Shown here in pieces: positions 63,729 to 64,000 of a stretch of 64,000 nucleotides of DNA. Origin of the DNA: Pseudoalteromonas luteoviolacea (GTDB lineage Bacteria; Pseudomonadota; Gammaproteobacteria; Enterobacterales; Alteromonadaceae); assembly GCF_000814765.1 (NCBI RefSeq), contig NZ_JWIC01000007.1, forward strand, positions 722,500-786,499, written 5' to 3'. The stretch's first letter is position 1. Each line of letters opens with the position of its first letter. The notes beneath the pieces are model-generated. The model saw nothing but the letters and a program-made list of their open reading frames with translations. It searched no databases and was not told the DNA's origin. Position numbers and translations under genes: made by a program.

Positions 63729-64000
63729 ATGAAATACATTGGCGTAGTAGTCGCTGTTATTTTGTGTTTGGCAATACATAACGTCGTGGCGATTGACTCT
63801 GTAAACTATGAATACGAGTCTGACTCGGAAAAAATCAAAGATCTCTCCTTAAATTATCCTGCTAAGGCCATTGAGCTTTATAAACAAAATGCGACTCAGT
63901 ACCTGTTAAGAAGTAATGAAGATACGATGTCAGCATATACGAGTGCACTGATTGCAGCTAGTAATGCGCAGAACATCGATCTTATCGAAGAGATCATTGG
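63729..64000 (+). CDS. exported protein, 3' end outside window
   Basis: The first 90 codons of a gene that runs off the window. An N-terminal hydrophobic segment (MKYIGVVVAVILCLAIHNVVA) looks like a signal peptide or anchor, followed by a helical region with possible TPR character (YPAKAIELYKQNATQYLL). Proteins of this start are often TPR-containing sensor proteins with GGDEF or kinase outputs, but nothing beyond the N terminus can be seen. No clear ribosome site. Confidence 0.6.
   Translation, partial: MKYIGVVVAVILCLAIHNVVAIDSVNYEYESDSEKIKDLSLNYPAKAIELYKQNATQYLLRSNEDTMSAYTSALIAASNAQNIDLIEEII

Noticed and set aside
1..64000. CRISPR array, prophage or insertion sequences
   Set aside because: No regularly spaced repeats, phage structural genes or transposase genes were found on reading either strand.

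Overview
The window reads as a stretch of gammaproteobacterial chromosome, most likely Pseudoalteromonas or a close Alteromonadales relative. The pointers are moderate-to-low GC, a GntR-controlled prpB-prpC-acnD-prpF methylcitrate operon, MipA-DUF3019-RstA/B-type and DUF2999 genes, several TonB receptors, a GH19 chitinase with a CBM5/12 module, and a soluble diiron/MCP-like pair. The genus is inferred from gene content; no rRNA or tRNA gene was seen. I saw no IS element, prophage, CRISPR array or replication origin.

Layout. 1-1742: two MacB/FtsX-type ABC permeases, the first cut by the window edge. 1944-2357: ribosome-rescue factor ArfB. 2354-5665 (minus): operon of a MipA-like outer-membrane protein, a DUF3019 protein and an RstA/RstB-like two-component system, with overlapping genes. 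5821-7959: beta-propeller lipoprotein. 8040-12038 (minus): acetyltransferase, PxpA, DUF1445/UPF0317 protein and exported GH3 hexosaminidase. 12210-16491: periplasmic binding proteins, a porin and a chemoreceptor. 16880-22150: orphan response regulator, ECF sigma factor, FecR anti-sigma and STN-containing TonB receptor, a cell-surface signalling module. 22211-27289 (minus): a frameshifted exported protein, a large RTX-repeat protein and a small exported protein. 27501-31297: oxygen-binding diiron (ODP-like) protein, a soluble MCP-like coiled coil and a divergent PAS-GGDEF-EAL protein. 31721-32232: cold-shock gene with a long structured leader. 32500-39208: GntR regulator and propionate operon. 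39313-45649: mixed small genes (LysE exporter, PRMT-like methyltransferase, porin, STAS, SDR, membrane protein, YdcH). 45780-47677 (minus): acetyltransferase plus FAD oxidoreductase. 47924-49393: GH19 chitinase. 49427-53907 (minus): tandem pair of related lipoproteins, one intact and one broken by two frameshifts, and an FG-GAP protein. 54196-58845: RNA m5C methyltransferase, DUF2999 and a TonB receptor. 59218-63332: nucleoside uptake and salvage (nupC-type transporter and udk, divergent from deoB-deoD). 63729-end: start of another exported protein.

How the parts work together. Uptake and polymer degradation dominate (TonB receptors, porins, chitinase, GH3 hexosaminidase, nucleoside transporter), together with sensing (two-component, ECF/FecR, MCP, c-di-GMP). 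The clearest regulatory signals are two near-identical 19-bp elements facing outwards between udk and deoB, two GntR-type palindromes on the promoter of the prp regulator, and the long hairpin leader of the cold-shock gene.

The most promising candidates for something little described are the ODP/MCP-like/GGDEF-EAL cluster, the response regulator directly preceding an ECF/FecR/TonB module, and the udk-deoB element pair. Three apparent frameshifts, in two genes, need checking against reads before any biological meaning is given to them.
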